Below, one piece after another: positions 61,636 through 64,000 of a DNA stretch of 64,000 nt. Under the pieces are notes generated by a model. The model ran no database searches. It saw only the letters and a program-made list of their open reading frames with translations, and had not been told where the DNA came from. This DNA is from UBA4582 sp002389265 (GTDB lineage Bacteria; Pseudomonadota; Gammaproteobacteria; Pseudomonadales; Azotimanducaceae), in the NCBI GenBank assembly GCA_943788825.1, contig CALSRT010000009.1, positions 1 through 64,000 of the forward strand, in the 5' to 3' direction. The translations under genes and the position numbers were made by a program. Within the stretch, counting starts at the first letter, position 1; every line of letters starts with the position of its first letter.

Positions 61636-62838
61636 ATGAATGTGAATGAGCAAGCGCTTGAGGCGTTCAGGCAGGAAGTGTCGACCTGGTTGGAAGAAAA
61701 CAATCCGGGTGATCCAGGGTTTTTACTGCCTGAATCCTTTATGGAGGTAGGTACTGATGCGCAGTTTGAGTATCTGCGGGCGTGGCAGCGTAAGGTTTAT
61801 GATGCCGGCTACCTGGGCATGTCGTGGCCCAAAGAATATGGCGGTGGCGGCAAACCACAGGTGTTTCAAGATATCGTGACGCAGGAAATGGCCCGTCAGC
61901 GCGTGCCGTTTATGACCAACACCATTGGGCTTAATTGGGCTGGACCCTTGATCCTGGAACGGGGCACGGAGGAAGCTAAACAGAAATATATCAGAGGTAT
62001 CCTGAATGCCGATGACATCTGGTGCCAGGGATTTTCTGAGCCGGATCATGGCTCGGACCTTGGCAGCGCTCAGGTGAAAGCAGTACGCGATGGTGACGAG
62101 TATGTGATTAACGGGTCGAAGATCTGGACCAGTTTGGGTAGCTATGCAAAATACATGATCTTGCTGGCGCGAACCGACACGGGTGGCCCAAACAAATATG
62201 CCGGTTTGAGTTTCTTTCTGGCGCCAATGCATGTGGAGGGTATCACGCCTCAGCCGATCAAGAAGCTGACCGGCGAGTTTGGCTTTTGCCAGACGTTTTT
62301 TCATGACGCCCGCATTCCTGCCAATTGTATTATGGGGCAAGAAGGTGAGGGCTGGCAGGTGGCGATGGCCACCCTGATGTTTGAGCGTGGCAATGTTGGC
62401 GGCCAGGCCGGTGGGATATCGATGATGGACTTGAACGTTAATGACGTTCTGGAATTGGCCCGGCGTTCAACCCGCAATGGTCGGCCCGTTCTGGAGGATC
62501 CATTGATTAGAGACCAGATGGTGCAATTTTTGATTGAGGCCAAGAGCAATAGCTTGATGAGTGCTAAGGGTCGAATTCCCGCATTGAATTCTGAACGTCC
62601 CGGTGCGATAGCCATGTCCGGTAAGCTTCGCGGCACCGAGCTCAAGCGACGCTTCTGTCAATTTGCCTTGTCTTTGCAGGGCGCAAATGGCGGACGTTTT
62701 ATCGCGCCCGCCGCAGTCGACGGCGGCAAGTGGCAGCGAATCTATTTTAATTCGTTTTCGGCCACCATTGGCGGTGGCACCACGCAGGTTCAATACAACA
62801 TTATGGGCGAGCGTGTGCTCGGCTTGCCAAAGAGCTAG
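61636..62838 (+). CDS. Acyl-CoA dehydrogenase, first subunit of a second pair
   Basis: A 400-residue FAD acyl-CoA dehydrogenase like the one at 12598: WCQGFSEPDHGSDLG and IWTSLGSYAKYM match that gene's motifs, and the end TQVQYNIMGERVLGLPKS is of the same unusual kind. It has a ribosome site AGAGGACAG before the ATG, 18 bases after the carboxylase stop, and is followed by its partner after eight bases. In the atu pathway a single ACAD (AtuD) makes the enoyl-CoA; a two-subunit version is unexpected here. Substrate likely branched. Confidence 0.88.
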   Translation: MNVNEQALEAFRQEVSTWLEENNPGDPGFLLPESFMEVGTDAQFEYLRAWQRKVYDAGYLGMSWPKEYGGGGKPQVFQDIVTQEMARQRVPFMTNTIGLNWAGPLILERGTEEAKQKYIRGILNADDIWCQGFSEPDHGSDLGSAQVKAVRDGDEYVINGSKIWTSLGSYAKYMILLARTDTGGPNKYAGLSFFLAPMHVEGITPQPIKKLTGEFGFCQTFFHDARIPANCIMGQEGEGWQVAMATLMFERGNVGGQAGGISMMDLNVNDVLELARRSTRNGRPVLEDPLIRDQMVQFLIEAKSNSLMSAKGRIPALNSERPGAIAMSGKLRGTELKRRFCQFALSLQGANGGRFIAPAAVDGGKWQRIYFNSFSATIGGGTTQVQYNIMGERVLGLPKS

Positions 62839-62846
62839 GGGGCGGT

Positions 62847-63965
62847 ATGAGTCAACCAATCGAATTTACGGAAGAACAAAGGATGCTGCTCGATACTGCC
62901 ATGGACTTCTGTGGCAAGCACTCTCCGGTGAGCCTGGTGAGGGCGCGGCTGGGCGACGAGCAAACCATTCCCGCCGCGGTCTGGCAGGAAATTGTTGATC
63001 TTGGCTGGTCTGCGATCACCATACCCGAGGTCCATGGTGGTCTGGGGCTGGGTCTGAGTGAGTTGGTGCCGGTGGTGGAATCCATGGGCCGGCACCTGAT
63101 GGCCACGCCGTTAGTCTGGTCTGCGGCAGTGGTCCAGACATTACTTTTAGCCGGCAGTGAGGAACAAAAGAATACCTGGCTGCCGAAGCTCGCGACCGGT
63201 GCTGTCGCGACCATGGGTTTGGTGGAGCTCGATGGCAGTTGGCTGCTGGATGAGCCGACTTGCACCGCCGAAGAACAGGCTGGCAAGCTCGTTCTGACGG
63301 GCACCAAATGCTTTGTTCAGGATGCGACGTTGGCAGATATGATCATCGTCTCAGTGCTATTAGCAGGCCAGCCCCGTCTGGTGTTGTTAGACAAAGCCCA
63401 GATTCCTGTGGCCGCCCTCACCCAGGAAGTGGTGATTGATGAGACTCGCCGTAGTTTTCAGCTCGATTTGGATGGCATCAGTGTCGGTCTGGAGAGTCTG
63501 CTACCGCAGACCTGTTTCGCCGAGATCGAGCAGGTTTTGATGCTGTTACTCAGTGCCGAAATGGTGGGTGGTCATGCCAACACCTTGAACCTGGTGATTG
63601 ACTATCTAAAAACCCGTAAGCAATTTGATAAGTATATCGGTAGCTATCAGGCTCTGAAGCACCCGACGGTGGATATTCTGATCGGCCTGGAGGCCAGTCG
63701 TTCCCATGTCTATCATGGGGCAACGGTGTTTGATCAGGCCGACAGCAGCAGTGCTGACAAGGCGATTGCCTTGCGCATGGCCAAGGCCGTCGCGAGCGAG
63801 GGTTTTGCCTTCGCTGGTGATCGGGCTATTCAGTTTCATGGTGGCTTTGGGTTCACTTTTGAGTGCGATGCCCAGTTGTATCTGCGTCGTGCCCTATGGT
63901 GCCAATACCAATTCGGCGACGAGACCTACCAGCGCAGCTGTCTGGCGCCGCTGTTGTTAGATTAG
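62847..63965 (+). CDS. Acyl-CoA dehydrogenase, second subunit of a second pair
   Basis: A 372-residue ACAD with the C-terminal motif IQFHGGFGFTFECDAQL, the counterpart of the gene at 11420. It follows the first subunit by eight bases with the ribosome site GGGGG before the ATG. It has the helical N-terminal domain, a reduced middle domain and the full C-terminal helices. The end of the window (63966-64000) shows no further gene. As with the first pair, I cannot decide which chain is catalytic. Confidence 0.87.
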   Translation: MSQPIEFTEEQRMLLDTAMDFCGKHSPVSLVRARLGDEQTIPAAVWQEIVDLGWSAITIPEVHGGLGLGLSELVPVVESMGRHLMATPLVWSAAVVQTLLLAGSEEQKNTWLPKLATGAVATMGLVELDGSWLLDEPTCTAEEQAGKLVLTGTKCFVQDATLADMIIVSVLLAGQPRLVLLDKAQIPVAALTQEVVIDETRRSFQLDLDGISVGLESLLPQTCFAEIEQVLMLLLSAEMVGGHANTLNLVIDYLKTRKQFDKYIGSYQALKHPTVDILIGLEASRSHVYHGATVFDQADSSSADKAIALRMAKAVASEGFAFAGDRAIQFHGGFGFTFECDAQLYLRRALWCQYQFGDETYQRSCLAPLLLD

Positions 63966-64000
63966 GGGTCAGGTTGGTTTTAGAGGATCGGCGAAGTGCT

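Noticed and set aside
1..64000. CRISPR array, insertion sequence, prophage or plasmid-mobility genes
   Set aside because: No regularly spaced direct repeats, transposase or phage genes were found; the only recombinase is chromosomal XerD. Restriction or toxin-antitoxin pairs were also not seen.

Overview
This window reads as the chromosome of a marine-type gammaproteobacterium, near the Pseudomonadales/Cellvibrionales (Spongiibacter- or Haliea-like), though I could not run a taxonomic search. The clues are the xerD-dsbC-hom-recJ order, a prfB-lysS pair with the classical RF2 programmed frameshift, a TIGR02647-type small protein and a biosynthetic SpeA. Gene density is high. I found no tRNA, rRNA, insertion sequence, prophage, CRISPR array or replication origin.

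Layout. 1-7.9 kb holds housekeeping genes: xerD, dsbC, an MFS carrier, an AlaC-type aminotransferase, hom and recJ; thrC, which often sits next to hom, is absent. 8.1-23.6 kb is a lipid or isoprenoid catabolic region: two CYP153-like P450s, a PPOX flavoprotein, a PRISE-like reductase, a pair of acyl-CoA dehydrogenases, a molybdopterin oxidoreductase overlapping a phosphoesterase, an MFS carrier, a PHP-domain protein, a two-gene MaoC hydratase, a DUF1993 protein, and a DUF35 protein beside a thiolase-fold protein that lacks the thiolase cysteine. This parts list (P450 + ACAD pair + split MaoC hydratase + DUF35/aldolase) resembles the mycobacterial igr steroid side-chain module. 23.8-30.6 kb is mixed housekeeping: a CBS protein, coaE, prfB, lysS, nhaC, a frameshifted VOC gene and a DUF1614 membrane protein. 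30.8-44.3 kb is miscellaneous: a GreA-like protein, an acyl-CoA synthetase, a P-loop kinase and a methyltransferase, a lipoprotein hydrolase, speA, an ADP-ribosylglycohydrolase, an SDR, TIGR02647, a spinster-type MFS, a pyroglutamyl-peptidase-like protein with its catalytic Cys replaced by Ser, and ung.

44.7-50.0 kb is a compact cassette of unknown function: metallophosphoesterase, a PhoU-APH kinase fusion and an ATP-grasp ligase, facing a phosphohexomutase. The ATP-grasp resembles, from memory, that of the uncharacterised GAK system. 50.2-54.3 kb carries a frameshifted aldo/keto reductase, a D-2-hydroxyacid dehydrogenase, a cytoplasmic arylsulfotransferase-like propeller and an SDR. 54.7-64.0 kb is an acyclic-terpene-utilisation-like (atu/liu-type) operon: enoyl-CoA hydratase, TetR, AtuA-like protein, biotin-dependent acyl-CoA carboxylase alpha and beta subunits, and a second acyl-CoA dehydrogenase pair.

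Taken together, the window suggests a cell that oxidises hydrophobic chains with P450s, activates them as CoA thioesters, removes methyl-branched segments with a carboxylase and an aldolase, and exports or imports the compounds through several MFS carriers. The actual substrates cannot be read from the sequence. Many intergenic gaps hold short tandem duplications, often beginning at or just after a stop codon, which look like a genome-wide habit.
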